Below are positions 1 to 8,356 of a stretch of 21,143 bases of DNA, one piece after another; position 1 is the stretch's first letter, and each line of letters starts with the position of its first letter. Origin of the DNA: Butyrivibrio sp. (GTDB lineage Bacteria > Bacillota_A > Clostridia > Lachnospirales > Lachnospiraceae); contig JAILOW010000042.1 of the NCBI GenBank assembly GCA_024690635.1, positions 1-21,143 on the forward strand, given 5' to 3'. Below the pieces are notes generated by a model, which was not told the origin of the DNA, ran no database searches, and saw only the letters and a program-made list of their open reading frames with translations. A program made the translations under genes and the position numbers.

Positions 1-819
1 AACGCAAGTAAGTCCAAGCAGGCTACCTCCAGAAAAAGAGCCCTTGAAAAGATCGAGCTTGATACCATCAAGCCTTCCAGCAGAAAATATCCTTATATCG
101 ATTTCAGACCCAATCGTGAGATCGGTAATGAAGTCCTCACCGTTGAAGGCATTTCCAAAACTATCAACGGCGAAAAGGTTCTGGACAATGTATCTTTTGT
201 AGTACAGCATGACGACAAAGTTGCTTTTGTAGGCGGAAACGAGCTTGCCAAGACTACTCTCTTCCAAATCCTTATGGGCGAGATCGAGCCCGATGAGGGA
301 ACCTACAAATGGGGAGTTACCACATCTCAGGCTTACTTCCCCAAGGACAACACAAAAGAATTCGACAACGATTACAATATCACCGAGTGGCTCACAGGTT
401 ATTCCGAGATCAAGGATTCCACATACGTAAGAGGCTTCCTTGGACGTATGCTTTTTGCCGGTGAAGACGGTGTCAAAAAGGTTAAGGTTCTTTCCGGAGG
501 AGAAAAGGTTCGCTGTCTCCTCTCCAAGATGATGATCAGCGGTGCAAACTGCCTCATCTTCGATGAGCCCACCAACCACCTTGATATGGAGTCTATCTCC
601 GCTCTTAATGACGGCATGATAAAGTTCCCCGGAGTTGAGCTTTTTGCATGCAGAGACCACCAGGTCGTACAGACTACCGCCAACAGGATCATGGAGATCC
701 TTCCCGACGGAAGCCTTGTTGATAAAAGATCTACCTATGACGAGTACCTTGAAAATGATGAAATGGCCAGAAAACGTACAGTATATAATACTGTCGCTGA
801 GGAAGAAGAAGACGACTGA
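1..819 (+). CDS. ABC-F family ATPase, C-terminal half (5' end outside window)
   Basis: Open from the window edge to TGA at 817-819, immediately followed by a second stop (TAA). ABC-F proteins are soluble twin-ATPase translation or ribosome-associated factors, not transporters. The visible 272 residues hold the charged inter-domain linker (residues 1-45) and the second nucleotide-binding domain: signature LSGGEKVR at 164-171 and Walker [12 protein letters not shown] with D188/E189. The DEPTNHLD block is the ABC-F hallmark, and the layout resembles the YbiT/YkpA subgroup. Two elements are unusual. The P-loop reads GGNELAKT (78-85) instead of GxxGxGKT, and the switch-histidine position reads C-R-D-H (217-220) instead of S-H-D. 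The reading frame is intact, so this looks like divergence rather than decay. The acidic tail ends EEEEDD. purC follows after 20 bases, so the two are probably co-transcribed. Confidence 0.93.
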   Translation, partial: NASKSKQATSRKRALEKIELDTIKPSSRKYPYIDFRPNREIGNEVLTVEGISKTINGEKVLDNVSFVVQHDDKVAFVGGNELAKTTLFQILMGEIEPDEGTYKWGVTTSQAYFPKDNTKEFDNDYNITEWLTGYSEIKDSTYVRGFLGRMLFAGEDGVKKVKVLSGGEKVRCLLSKMMISGANCLIFDEPTNHLDMESISALNDGMIKFPGVELFACRDHQVVQTTANRIMEILPDGSLVDKRSTYDEYLENDEMARKRTVYNTVAEEEEDD

Positions 820-824
820 TAAAT

Positions 825-831
825 AAGGAGG
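825..831 (+). promoter_or_regulatory. ribosome binding site deciding the purC start
   Basis: AAGGAGG lies eight bases before ATG 840. It also sits three bases before an out-of-frame ATG at 835, which is too close to be used. This supports 840 as the purC start. Confidence 0.75.
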
Positions 832-839
832 AGCATGAA

Positions 840-1715
840 ATGCAGCAGTTTAGTCCGGTGAAAGAAGGAAAAGTACGTGAGATCTACGATGTTGGGGAAA
901 ACCTTATAATGGTTGCAACCGACAGAATTTCAGCTTTTGACGTGATCCTTAAGAACAAGGTCACAAAAAAAGGCGCAGTCTTAACACAGATGTCCAGATT
1001 TTGGTTTGATTACACCAAAGACATCGTTAAAAATCACATGATCAGCGTGGACACTGCTGACATGCCCGAATTTTTCAGAATCCCTGAGTTTACAGGAAAC
1101 AGCATGCTTTGCAAAAAGCTCAGAATGATCCCCGTTGAGTGTATCGTTCGTGGCTATATCACAGGAAGCGGCTGGGCCAGCTACAAAGAAAACGGTACTG
1201 TTTGCGGTATCAAGCTTCCCGAAGGTCTCAAGGAATGTGACAAGCTCCCTGAACCCATCTACACTCCCAGCACCAAGGCTGAGATCGGTGATCACGATGA
1301 GAATATTGATTTCGAAAAGAGCATTCAGGTTCTTGAAAAGGAATTCCCCGGTCACGGTGAGTACTACGCAACCAAGATCAAGGAATACACCATCGCTCTT
1401 TACAAGAAATGTGCAGATTATGCCCTTTCAAGAGGCATCATCATTGCAGATACCAAATTTGAGTTTGGCGTAGATGAAAACGGTGAAGTTGTTCTTGCAG
1501 ATGAGATGCTTACTCCTGACAGCTCACGCTTCTGGCCAAGTGAAGGATATGAGCCCGGTCATTCACAGCCCTCTTTCGACAAGCAGTTCGTAAGAGACTG
1601 GCTTAAGGCTAATCCCGACAGCGATTACAACCTCCCTGAGGATGTTATCGAAAAGACTATTTCCAAATATCTTGAAGCTTACAGGCTTCTTACAGGAAAA
1701 GAGCTTGAGGTTTAA
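840..1715 (+). CDS. purC: phosphoribosylaminoimidazole-succinocarboxamide (SAICAR) synthase
   Basis: Catalyses the ATP-dependent joining of aspartate to CAIR to give SAICAR in de novo purine synthesis; cytosolic. The 291-residue product carries the family motifs: the N-terminal [12 protein letters not shown] and DRISAFDV, the central [30 protein letters not shown], and the C-terminal [15 protein letters not shown] with the aspartate-binding region. The length and the TPSTKAE/GDHDENI block match the longer, yeast Ade1-like form rather than the roughly 240-residue E. coli form. The start is fixed by AAGGAGG eight bases upstream. The gene stands alone among purine genes here, behind an ABC-F gene. 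The last codons (Lys-Glu-Leu-Glu-Val-stop) form one arm and the loop of a terminator. No purine riboswitch lies in the 20-base gap upstream. Confidence 0.97.
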   Translation: MQQFSPVKEGKVREIYDVGENLIMVATDRISAFDVILKNKVTKKGAVLTQMSRFWFDYTKDIVKNHMISVDTADMPEFFRIPEFTGNSMLCKKLRMIPVECIVRGYITGSGWASYKENGTVCGIKLPEGLKECDKLPEPIYTPSTKAEIGDHDENIDFEKSIQVLEKEFPGHGEYYATKIKEYTIALYKKCADYALSRGIIIADTKFEFGVDENGEVVLADEMLTPDSSRFWPSEGYEPGHSQPSFDKQFVRDWLKANPDSDYNLPEDVIEKTISKYLEAYRLLTGKELEV

Positions 1716-1729
1716 CCTCAAGCTCTTTT
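1697..1729. terminator. bidirectional terminator between purC and the EAL gene
   Basis: A perfect 14-bp inverted repeat: left arm 1697-1710 (AAAAGAGCTTGAGG), loop 1711-1715 (TTTAA, containing the purC stop), right arm 1716-1729. It has A-runs on the left and T-runs on the right, so it can terminate transcription in both directions. It overlaps the last codons of both convergent genes, whose stop codons are separated by only two bases. Confidence 0.88.
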
Positions 1730-3613
1730 ATATTTCTTTGCAAATTCTTCCATAGGGATCGGTTTGGAATAGTAAAATCCCTGCAAAAGATCGCACCCTA
1801 TCTTCTTCATAACTTCAGCCATCTTCTCATCTTCTATTCCCTCTGAAGTTATGCCAAAGTTCATCTGCTTGAATGCTTTTACCATTGTAGGCAGAATATC
1901 ATCGGGATTTCTGTAATAATCCCAAACAATGCTCATATCAAGCTTGATATTTATAAACGAGCATCTCTTTAATCTGTTAAGATTGGAGTAACCTGTTCCG
2001 TAATCATCAAGAACAAACTTAAAGCCCTTCTGCTCAAGTAAAGCAATCTGCTTTTGCAAAAAGCTGTCATCTATCATGGACTCTTCCGTTATCTCAAGAT
2101 GGATCATTGAAGGATCAACCTCGTAGCTTTCCGCTATATCAAAATATCTGTCCGCAAGATCCATTCTCAAAAACTGCATTGGCGAAAGGTTCACATTGAT
2201 AAATTCAAGCCCCATTTCTTCAATATCATTTTCATGTATAAATTTGCATGTTTTGGCAAAAACCTGCTCTCCAAGCCGGTTTATCTTTCCGTTCTTTTCT
2301 GCAAATCCTATAAATGCAGCAGGCGGGATTATCTCTCCCTTTGAGTCCCGTAGCCTGCATAGAGCCTCAGCTCCCACTACTGAATTTGTTTTGGCATCCA
2401 CAAGCGGCTGAAGAAATACTTCCACCAGGTTCTTTTCCAACGAAAGATCAAGTATCCTTCTGATTTCAGCTTCCTTTACATTCTTATCCAGTTCTCTTTT
2501 ATCTATAGTGATGACTTCTCTGGAATCCGCCCTGTCCGCAACGTCAAGCCCTGAAATGATGGCGCTTAAAACCTGATCCGCACTTCCCACAGTCTCTCCC
2601 ATATTTACTGACACAAAACCAAGGTCCAGGTAAAGGTCTGCAGTGGATGATCTCCAGGAATTTGCAAAGCGATCTCTTATTTTCCTGATAATATTGTTTA
2701 CGTTGGCGTTATGATCGCAGAGGATAATAAACCTTCCTCTTCTGTGGTAAAAGACAATTCCTCGCGGAACAAGTTCAATAAGAAATCGCGAGATCATTGT
2801 AAGCCCTTCATCCATCTGTTTGCCGCCATAGACATCCCTGACCTCGTTATAGTTATGTATCACCAAGCCAATGACTTTATTGGAAAGAGTCCCGTTGTAT
2901 TCTTCTATGTAGTCTATAAATGCACTGCTGTTAAATACATTTCCTCTTCTATCCAAGTAGAATTCCGGATTCTCAAAAGAAAGATAAACAACTATTATTG
3001 CCATGAGACAGAAGGTGTCCATCAAAAGATATGCAGGAAGAAGCCACCTCACCAAAATGCCCAGAGCTATGATCATATCAAAAAGAAGAAGGCCGTACAT
3101 ATCGCGCTTTCTTCTAAGATTCCTGCGATATCTTATCCACAGGATAAAGCTCATGACCACATAGAACCATGAACAGACATACAGAGAATTATAAAGAGGT
3201 CCGCTGTGATATCCGTCATACGATATCGAGTATATTGCTCCGGTATAGGGACTAATAAAAGACAAAACAACACAGATAACAAGAGGAATATAGAATACAC
3301 TCACAAGAACAGGATGCTCTCTTCTTTTGACCTTGAGAGCACTTGAGTTGTAGACAAAAAGCGCATGGGCGCGCAAAAAGAAAAATGCAAAATACAGAAC
3401 ATTTAGTAAATGCACAAGAAATAACGGCAGAGAGTCGTAATTGCTGTCTGCATAGCTGGATAGAATATCAGTCAGAATTACAATACTCTCTACTATAAGG
3501 GTATGGAGAAAGATCTTGTTCACCCTGATCTGAAGCCTTGGAAGCGAAAAATAAAACAAAAGCAAAAGACTCAGGATGAGAAGGCTTGGGATCGCAAAGC
3601 TGTAATTCCACAT
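1718..3613 (-). CDS. membrane-anchored EAL-domain cyclic-di-GMP phosphodiesterase with degenerate GGDEF domain
   Basis: Predicted to hydrolyse the second messenger c-di-GMP at the inner face of the membrane. Residues 1-212 are strongly hydrophobic, with about six to seven transmembrane segments, and probably form the sensor. Residues 220-375 resemble a GGDEF domain without the GGDEF signature: the motif position reads HRRGRF (290-295), so it is unlikely to make c-di-GMP. Residues 385-631 are an EAL domain with the metal- and substrate-binding set in place: E416 (EAL), N475 (VNLS), E507, D536-D537 (DDYGTG), K557, E591 and Q611. Enzymatic activity is therefore plausible. The start ATG has GGGAG six bases upstream. 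The gene is monocistronic and convergent with purC. The upstream AT-rich gap contains a small dyad at 3643-3661. Confidence 0.92.
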   Translation of the reverse strand: MWNYSFAIPSLLILSLLLLFYFSLPRLQIRVNKIFLHTLIVESIVILTDILSSYADSNYDSLPLFLVHLLNVLYFAFFFLRAHALFVYNSSALKVKRREHPVLVSVFYIPLVICVVLSFISPYTGAIYSISYDGYHSGPLYNSLYVCSWFYVVMSFILWIRYRRNLRRKRDMYGLLLFDMIIALGILVRWLLPAYLLMDTFCLMAIIVVYLSFENPEFYLDRRGNVFNSSAFIDYIEEYNGTLSNKVIGLVIHNYNEVRDVYGGKQMDEGLTMISRFLIELVPRGIVFYHRRGRFIILCDHNANVNNIIRKIRDRFANSWRSSTADLYLDLGFVSVNMGETVGSADQVLSAIISGLDVADRADSREVITIDKRELDKNVKEAEIRRILDLSLEKNLVEVFLQPLVDAKTNSVVGAEALCRLRDSKGEIIPPAAFIGFAEKNGKINRLGEQVFAKTCKFIHENDIEEMGLEFINVNLSPMQFLRMDLADRYFDIAESYEVDPSMIHLEITEESMIDDSFLQKQIALLEQKGFKFVLDDYGTGYSNLNRLKRCSFINIKLDMSIVWDYYRNPDDILPTMVKAFKQMNFGITSEGIEDEKMAEVMKKIGCDLLQGFYYSKPIPMEEFAKKYKRA

Positions 3614-3642
3614 AATGATCTCCCATATCTCTTTAAACCGGT

Positions 3643-3661
3643 CGATTAGTTGTATTAATCG
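3643..3661. promoter_or_regulatory. dyad upstream of the EAL gene, possible operator
   Basis: CGATTA (3643-3648), seven bases, then TAATCG (3656-3661): a perfect 6-bp inverted repeat 30-48 bases upstream of the EAL start, in an AT-rich 115-base gap. No convincing -10/-35 pair could be assigned around it. Regulatory use is inference only. Confidence 0.3.
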
Positions 3662-3728
3662 TATAAAAATTCATGCACAAATACTATTTTTAATATATTA
3701 AGCTTTTATTAAATAAACAAAAACTGCC

Positions 3729-4328
3729 TTAAAGAGACTTCTTTATGGCCTCCAAAAGCTCGGAGTACTCTGTAAAAGCAGGAAGCTCAGGGAAATCAGC
3801 CTTTATCTTTTCGGTGGTTCTGAATAAATATCCGGCCTTTGATGCCTGGATCATTGCAAGGTCATTGTAGCTGTCTCCACTGGCAATGGTCTCATATCCG
3901 ATGGACTGCAAAGCCTTAACTGTAGTAAGCTTGGAGTTTTCTATCCTCATCTTAAAGCCTGTGATCTCGCCATCATCTGCCACCTCGAGAGTATTGCAGA
4001 AAATAGTGGGCCATCCCAGCTTTTCCATAAGAGGAGTAGCAAACTGTGTAAAGGTATCACTTATGATGATCACCTGAGTGATCTTTCTAAGTTCATCAAG
4101 AAACTCCTTTGCTCCGGGAAGAGGATCTATTCCGCTGATGGTTTCCTGGATTTCCTTAAGTCCAAGGCCGTGTTCCTTTAATATTCCAAGTCTCCATTTC
4201 ATAAGCTTGTCGTAATCGGGTTCATCCCTTGTAGTTCTCTTAAGCTCAGGGATTCCGCTGGCCTCTGAAAATGCGATCCAAATCTCAGGTACAAGTACTC
4301 CTTCAAGGTCCAAACAAACTATATTCAT
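3729..4328 (-). CDS. thrH: ThrH-type bifunctional phosphoserine phosphatase/homoserine phosphotransferase
   Basis: HAD-superfamily enzyme of the ThrH family. The Pseudomonas member hydrolyses phosphoserine and can transfer its phosphate to homoserine. The N-terminus VCLDLEGVLVPEIWIAF, with nucleophile D7 and acid E9 (DxE rather than DxD), is almost diagnostic. RTTRDEPDYDKLMKWRL, the ISDTF motif and GDSYNDLAM follow in the expected order. The 199-residue length is normal. I place the start at ATG 4328: AAGGAG lies seven bases before it, whereas a TTG two codons upstream would sit too near that site. The neighbouring Cof-type HAD gene lies upstream on the same strand, 80 bases away. A role in serine supply is likely, but no serine-pathway neighbour is visible. 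Confidence 0.9.
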   Translation of the reverse strand: MNIVCLDLEGVLVPEIWIAFSEASGIPELKRTTRDEPDYDKLMKWRLGILKEHGLGLKEIQETISGIDPLPGAKEFLDELRKITQVIIISDTFTQFATPLMEKLGWPTIFCNTLEVADDGEITGFKMRIENSKLTTVKALQSIGYETIASGDSYNDLAMIQASKAGYLFRTTEKIKADFPELPAFTEYSELLEAIKKSL

Positions 4329-4374
4329 ACGCAAACTCCTTTTTCATCTGATTTCTGATTCTGCAAACAATGGT

Positions 4375-4404
4375 AGTTTATCACATTAAAGCGTCAAATT
4401 GCAA
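4375..4404 (-). promoter_or_regulatory. possible promoter of thrH
   Basis: On the minus strand, TTGCAA (4404-4399), an 18-base spacer, then TAAACT (4380-4375), with TG one base before the -10 (extended -10 form). It lies in the 80-base gap upstream of thrH. The match is only moderate. Confidence 0.3.
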
Positions 4405-4408
4405 CCCG

Positions 4409-5221
4409 TTATCCTATAGCTTTCTCAATAAATGGCGCAAGACCGTCGTGATCGTTATCTTCTGTGGTGATGACATCCGCAATCTTCTTTACGATATCAG
4501 TTGCATTTTTCATGGCAATACCACAGCCTGCAGCCTCGATCATGGAGATGTCGTTCTGCTCATCCCCTGCAGCAAAGGTATCCTTTATATCAACTCCAAG
4601 GATATCCGCAAGTCTTTTAACAGCGCTGCCCTTTCCCGCATCGGAGGGAAAAATCTCCATATAGTAGGGATTGGAATATAAAAGAGTAAGCTTATCACCA
4701 ACCATTTCAGCCAAAGCCTTCCGGAATCTCTCCTGCTTTTCGTGATCATGAAGCTCTATGGCTATCATCTTTGAAGGCGGCGAAGTCACGTCCTTTAAAA
4801 CATCATTTGTAATAAGAAGAGGCGTTTTGATAACCCTTCTGTAATACTTCATGCATTCGTTGTCATGCCTTGAAACAATATGGTCCTCGTTGTAGGTGTG
4901 GCAGTGAACATCGTACTCTTCAGCAAGATCAAGGATCTTTGGGACAAGCTGAAGCGGAACTCCTGTTTTATATACATATTTGCCCTCATCCACGCTGTAG
5001 ATCTCGGTTCCGTTTGAACCGCACAGAAAGCTCCCCTTAAAATCAAGCTTTAGCTCATTGTATACGCAAAGAGCGCTGTCTATGGCTCGTCCCGTATTTA
5101 TGCAAAAGAAATTGCCCGCATCCGTAAATGCCTTCAGTGCTTTTAATGTCCTTGAAGTAATCTTTTTTTCTGATGTAAGAAGCGTTCCGTCAAGATCAAA
5201 AAAGAATATCTTTTTCCCCAT
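4409..5221 (-). CDS. Cof-type HAD-IIB family sugar-phosphate phosphatase
   Basis: Cytosolic Mg-dependent phosphatase of the haloacid dehalogenase superfamily, Cof/YbiV-like, usually acting on sugar phosphates or flavin-type phosphates; the substrate cannot be read from sequence. Motif I FFFDLDGTL has D9/D11, motif II INTGRA has T43, the motif III lysine lies in the SDAGKGSAV region, and motif IV is GDEQNDISM at 219-227. The region between motifs II and III (about residues 80-190) is the type-IIB cap. Length 270 is typical. ATG follows AGGAG by five bases. It lies downstream of the terminator at 5260-5289 that closes the pheA operon. No clear promoter is visible in the 38-base gap, so weak read-through or an unseen promoter must serve it. 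Confidence 0.92.
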   Translation of the reverse strand: MGKKIFFFDLDGTLLTSEKKITSRTLKALKAFTDAGNFFCINTGRAIDSALCVYNELKLDFKGSFLCGSNGTEIYSVDEGKYVYKTGVPLQLVPKILDLAEEYDVHCHTYNEDHIVSRHDNECMKYYRRVIKTPLLITNDVLKDVTSPPSKMIAIELHDHEKQERFRKALAEMVGDKLTLLYSNPYYMEIFPSDAGKGSAVKRLADILGVDIKDTFAAGDEQNDISMIEAAGCGIAMKNATDIVKKIADVITTEDNDHDGLAPFIEKAIG

Positions 5222-5259
5222 ATAAACTCCTGCCTTGTTTAATAAGCCATTACATAAAT

Positions 5260-5289
5260 AAAGAGCCTAAGCATGAACTTAAGCTCTTT
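5260..5289 (-). terminator. terminator of the pheA-ppx-ppk1-maf operon
   Basis: Stem AAAGAGC/GCTCTTT (5260-5266 with 5283-5289) continuing after one mismatch with TAAG/CTTA (5268-5271 with 5278-5281); loop 5272-5277. Read on the minus strand it is followed by CTTTATTTATG. It lies 38 bases past the stop of the last operon gene. Confidence 0.72.
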
Positions 5290-5327
5290 CAACCTTAACA
5301 CAATAAGCAAACTCTTTCCACCGGCAT

Positions 5328-5582
5328 TTATCCTTCAACAATGAGATAACGACCGTCTCCCACGTCAAATACCTCATCTGCATCCAGAACGTTTCCGCCC
5401 TCTGTATCAACGCCGGACTCTTCAAAATACTCTTCCACTTCTTCGGGACTGTCAACCACCACAGCCATGCAATCCTCAAGGAAAGCCTCCGCCTCTTCTT
5501 TTGTTTCGGCTACATCCTCAGGAAAGAGCTGACTTTGATTTTCCAGAAAACATTTTAAAACCGCATCATCGTATTCGTGCAT
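5328..5582 (-). CDS. small acidic protein of unknown function encoded downstream of maf
   Basis: The product has 84 residues from ATG 5582. I prefer this start to the in-frame GTG at 5603 (91 residues) because GGAGG lies five bases before ATG 5582, and the upstream GTG would overlap the maf stop without a ribosome site. The protein is extremely acidic: 27 Asp/Glu against three Lys/Arg. It begins MHEYDDAVLKCFLENQ, has a helical-looking DSPEEVEEYFEESG stretch and ends GDGRYLIVEG. It has no signal peptide or membrane segment. I do not recognise the family. It is the last gene of the operon, 17 bases after maf and followed by a terminator, so it is made in the same transcript as the polyphosphate enzymes. 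Acidity suggests interaction with a basic partner or metal, but that is inference. Confidence 0.8.
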   Translation of the reverse strand: MHEYDDAVLKCFLENQSQLFPEDVAETKEEAEAFLEDCMAVVVDSPEEVEEYFEESGVDTEGGNVLDADEVFDVGDGRYLIVEG

Positions 5583-5599
5583 AGGTCCCTCCGAAATTA

Positions 5600-6184
5600 T
5601 CACAATAATCCGTGGTCTTTTAATTCATGGTAAAGCCTTGCCACGGGAAGCCCCACTACATTATAGTAATCACCGTCAATGCCGGTAATATATATACCAA
5701 ATTTACCCTGAAGCGCATAGGCTCCGGCCTTGTCATCAGGCTCGCCGCAGCCAGCATAAGAGGTGATCTCATCCTCTGTCATGTCGGTGACTTTGACATT
5801 GGTGCATTCGCTGAAGGTAAAGGATTTGTTTTCCTCTTCCTCACGATAAAACACCGTAACGCCGGTATACACCTGATGTTCATGTCCCTGAAGAAGCCTT
5901 ATCATGTCGGCCGCATCAGATCTGTCTTTTGGTTTTCCAAGTATCTTCTGCTTATATGATACAACGGTGTCTGCGCCTATTACAACAAATCCGTCCTTCT
6001 CATCCCTTAAAATTTTGTTAAATATTTCAGAAGCCTTGTGATATGAAAGCTCCTCCACTATGGCATCCGGCGTCTGCTCGGAAGTCTTTTCCTCTCCCTT
6101 TGCGGGGATCACTTCATACTCCGGAACCACCATGGATAAAAGCTCCTTTCTTCTGGGAGATCCGGAAGCAAGAATGTATCTCAT
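5600..6184 (-). CDS. maf: Maf family nucleoside triphosphate pyrophosphatase
   Basis: Hydrolyses non-canonical or excess NTPs to NMP and pyrophosphate (house-cleaning; the Maf/YhdE branch prefers dTTP/UTP). The 194 residues show the substrate-binding start ILASGSPRRKELL, the catalytic-region GADTVV with D72, a KPKD loop with QGHEHQVYTGVTV, and the late PDDKAGAYALQG and GDYYNVVGLP motifs. The SPRRKELL start and the YNVVGLP end favour the dTTP/UTP type, but subtype assignment is uncertain. ATG follows an AAAGGA site by about ten bases, a longish spacing. It lies 24 bases downstream of ppk1 and 17 bases upstream of the acidic small gene, in the same operon. Maf has also been linked to septum inhibition in Bacillus. 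Confidence 0.93.
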   Translation of the reverse strand: MRYILASGSPRRKELLSMVVPEYEVIPAKGEEKTSEQTPDAIVEELSYHKASEIFNKILRDEKDGFVVIGADTVVSYKQKILGKPKDRSDAADMIRLLQGHEHQVYTGVTVFYREEEENKSFTFSECTNVKVTDMTEDEITSYAGCGEPDDKAGAYALQGKFGIYITGIDGDYYNVVGLPVARLYHELKDHGLL

Positions 6185-6208
6185 TTTTGTAAAAATCCTT
6201 TCAAAGTA

Positions 6209-8341
6209 TTATTTTATGCTCATCTCCGGCACAAAAACCCTGCTGTCGATATGAGTCTTTTTTCTGGCAGCCTCAAAGGCTTCCTCGCCAAATATCTTCT
6301 GGGAGCTTATCTTTTCTCCTTCGCGTTTTACCTTGATATATCTGCCCTCACTGTCCATTACGTGGGTTTTCTCGGTATCCTCAAGCTCAAGATCAAGGAT
6401 ATGGCGAAGCTTCTTTTGAAGATCGGCATTTTCCACAGGGAAAAGAATCTCCACACGGCGTTCAAGGTTTCTTGGCATCCAGTCGGCGCTTGAACAATAA
6501 TACTCCGGTCTTCCGCCGTTTTCAAAGCAAAAGATCCTGCTGTGTTCAAGGAAGTTACCAACTATGGATCTGACGGTAATGTTGTCGCTGACTCCGGGAA
6601 CCCCCGCCCTCAGACAGCAAATACCGCGAACGATAAGATCAACCTTAACTCCCATGCTGCTGGCCTTATAAAGCTCCGCAATGACTTCCTTGTGACAGAT
6701 GGAATTCATCTTGGCGATTATCCTTGCGGGCTCACCTGCAAGAGCATGCTCTTCTTCTCTTTTGATAAGATCAAGGATCCTGTCCTTAAGCCACAAAGGA
6801 GCAAGTGAAAGCTTGTTCCAGCCAAGAGGCTCGGAATAACCTGAAAGCATATTAAATACAGCAGTTGCATCTTCGCCAAAGGCAGGCGCGCAGGTAAAAA
6901 GACCAACGTCAGTATACTGCTTGGCTGTGGAATCATTGTAGTTACCTGTTCCAAGATGAACATATCTCTTTATGCCGTCCTCTTCGCGGCGCACCACAAG
7001 AGTTATCTTGCAGTGGGTCTTAAGTCCCACAAGTCCGTAAATAACGTGGCATCCCGCTTTTTCAAGCATCTTTGCCCAGACAATGTTGTTCTCCTCGTCA
7101 AACCTTGCCTTTAATTCCACAAGAACAGTAACCTGCTTGCCATTGTCTGCAGCTTTTGCAAGAGCCGCAATTATGGGCGAGTTACCGCTTACTCTGTAAA
7201 GAGTCTGCTTTATGGCAAGAACATTGGGATCAGATGCAGCGCTTTCTACAAATCTCACCACATTTTCAAAGGTCTCATAAGGATGATGCATCAAAATATC
7301 GCCACGTGAAATAACATCAAAGATGTTATCGCCATTGTCAAATTCAGGAACCGGTGAAGGTGCTCTGTAGCCGTGCTCTTTCAGATGATCAAAGCCCTCA
7401 AGCTTATACAGCTTCATAAGGAAGGTCAGATCAAGAGGTCCTTCGATATTGTATATCTCATTGTCCTCAACCCCAAGCTCCTTTGCAATAAACTTAAGAA
7501 GCTTTTTGTCTGTTCCCACAGGGACCTCAAGCCTTATGGCCTGTCCCCACTGTCTTCTTTTAATCTGTTTCTCGATCTCCTTTAAAAGATCCTCCGCTTC
7601 GTCCTCGTCAATGGAAAGATCCGCATTTCGACCGATCCTGTAGGCTGAGCTTGAAATGATGTCGTAGTTAAGGTAGAGCTTATTAACATTCTGCTGAATA
7701 AGTGTTTCAAGGAGAATTATCTTTTTTACATCACTGTCTTCCTTGGGAATCTCGATGATCCTTGGCAGAACGTCAGGTACCTGAACCGTGGCAAAATCAA
7801 CATCATCCTTGCCCTCTTTCTTTTTAAGAAGAGAGCCGATGTTTAAGGTCTTGTTCCTGATAAGAGGGAAAGGCCTTGAAGAATCAACCGCCATGGGCGT
7901 AAGAACAGGGTAAACGTACTCATCAAAATATCTGTCCACATAGGCTTTTTCCTTTTTGGAAAGCTCCTCATAGGTACAGATCTGAAGACCGTTTTTCAAA
8001 AGAAGCGGGATAAGCTGTTCATTATAGATACGATACTGGGTATCTTCAAAATCATGAACCGCCTTTAAAACCGCAGAAAGCTGCTCAGTCGCAGTCATGC
8101 CTGCTATGTCCGGCTTTTTGTATTCCGCATTTATCATGTCCTTCAATGAAGCCACCCTGACCATAAAGAACTCATCAAGGTTGCTTGCGGAGATACTAAG
8201 AAATTTAATCCTCTCAAATAAAGGATTACTCTCATCCTCCGATTCGGACAAAACTCTTTCATTGAACTGAAGCCAGCTCAGCTCTCTGTTTATATAGTAT
8301 TTTGGATTTTCAAAATCAATACCGTTTTTATCCTTCGCCAT
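6209..8341 (-). CDS. ppk1: polyphosphate kinase 1
   Basis: Reversibly polymerises the gamma-phosphate of ATP into inorganic polyphosphate; membrane-associated or cytosolic. The 710 residues are full length. The N domain opens with NRELSWLQFNERVL, the head domain follows, and the two phospholipase-D-like catalytic domains contain HHPYETFENVVRFV, KQTLYRVSG, VELKARFDEENNI and GLKTHCK with the autophosphorylated histidine H443 (equivalent to E. coli H435). GTGNYND follows, and NLERRVEILFPVE lies near the end. The start ATG has AGAGG seven bases upstream. It is separated from ppx by 15 bases and from maf by 24, so synthesis and breakdown of polyphosphate are encoded together, as is common, but here behind pheA. 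Confidence 0.97.
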   Translation of the reverse strand: MAKDKNGIDFENPKYYINRELSWLQFNERVLSESEDESNPLFERIKFLSISASNLDEFFMVRVASLKDMINAEYKKPDIAGMTATEQLSAVLKAVHDFEDTQYRIYNEQLIPLLLKNGLQICTYEELSKKEKAYVDRYFDEYVYPVLTPMAVDSSRPFPLIRNKTLNIGSLLKKKEGKDDVDFATVQVPDVLPRIIEIPKEDSDVKKIILLETLIQQNVNKLYLNYDIISSSAYRIGRNADLSIDEDEAEDLLKEIEKQIKRRQWGQAIRLEVPVGTDKKLLKFIAKELGVEDNEIYNIEGPLDLTFLMKLYKLEGFDHLKEHGYRAPSPVPEFDNGDNIFDVISRGDILMHHPYETFENVVRFVESAASDPNVLAIKQTLYRVSGNSPIIAALAKAADNGKQVTVLVELKARFDEENNIVWAKMLEKAGCHVIYGLVGLKTHCKITLVVRREEDGIKRYVHLGTGNYNDSTAKQYTDVGLFTCAPAFGEDATAVFNMLSGYSEPLGWNKLSLAPLWLKDRILDLIKREEEHALAGEPARIIAKMNSICHKEVIAELYKASSMGVKVDLIVRGICCLRAGVPGVSDNITVRSIVGNFLEHSRIFCFENGGRPEYYCSSADWMPRNLERRVEILFPVENADLQKKLRHILDLELEDTEKTHVMDSEGRYIKVKREGEKISSQKIFGEEAFEAARKKTHIDSRVFVPEMSIK

Positions 8342-8356
8342 ACTTTTACCTCTTTA

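Noticed and set aside
2711..3172. 153-codon frame opposite the EAL gene
   Set aside because: Antisense shadow of a gene with intact motifs; no ribosome site.
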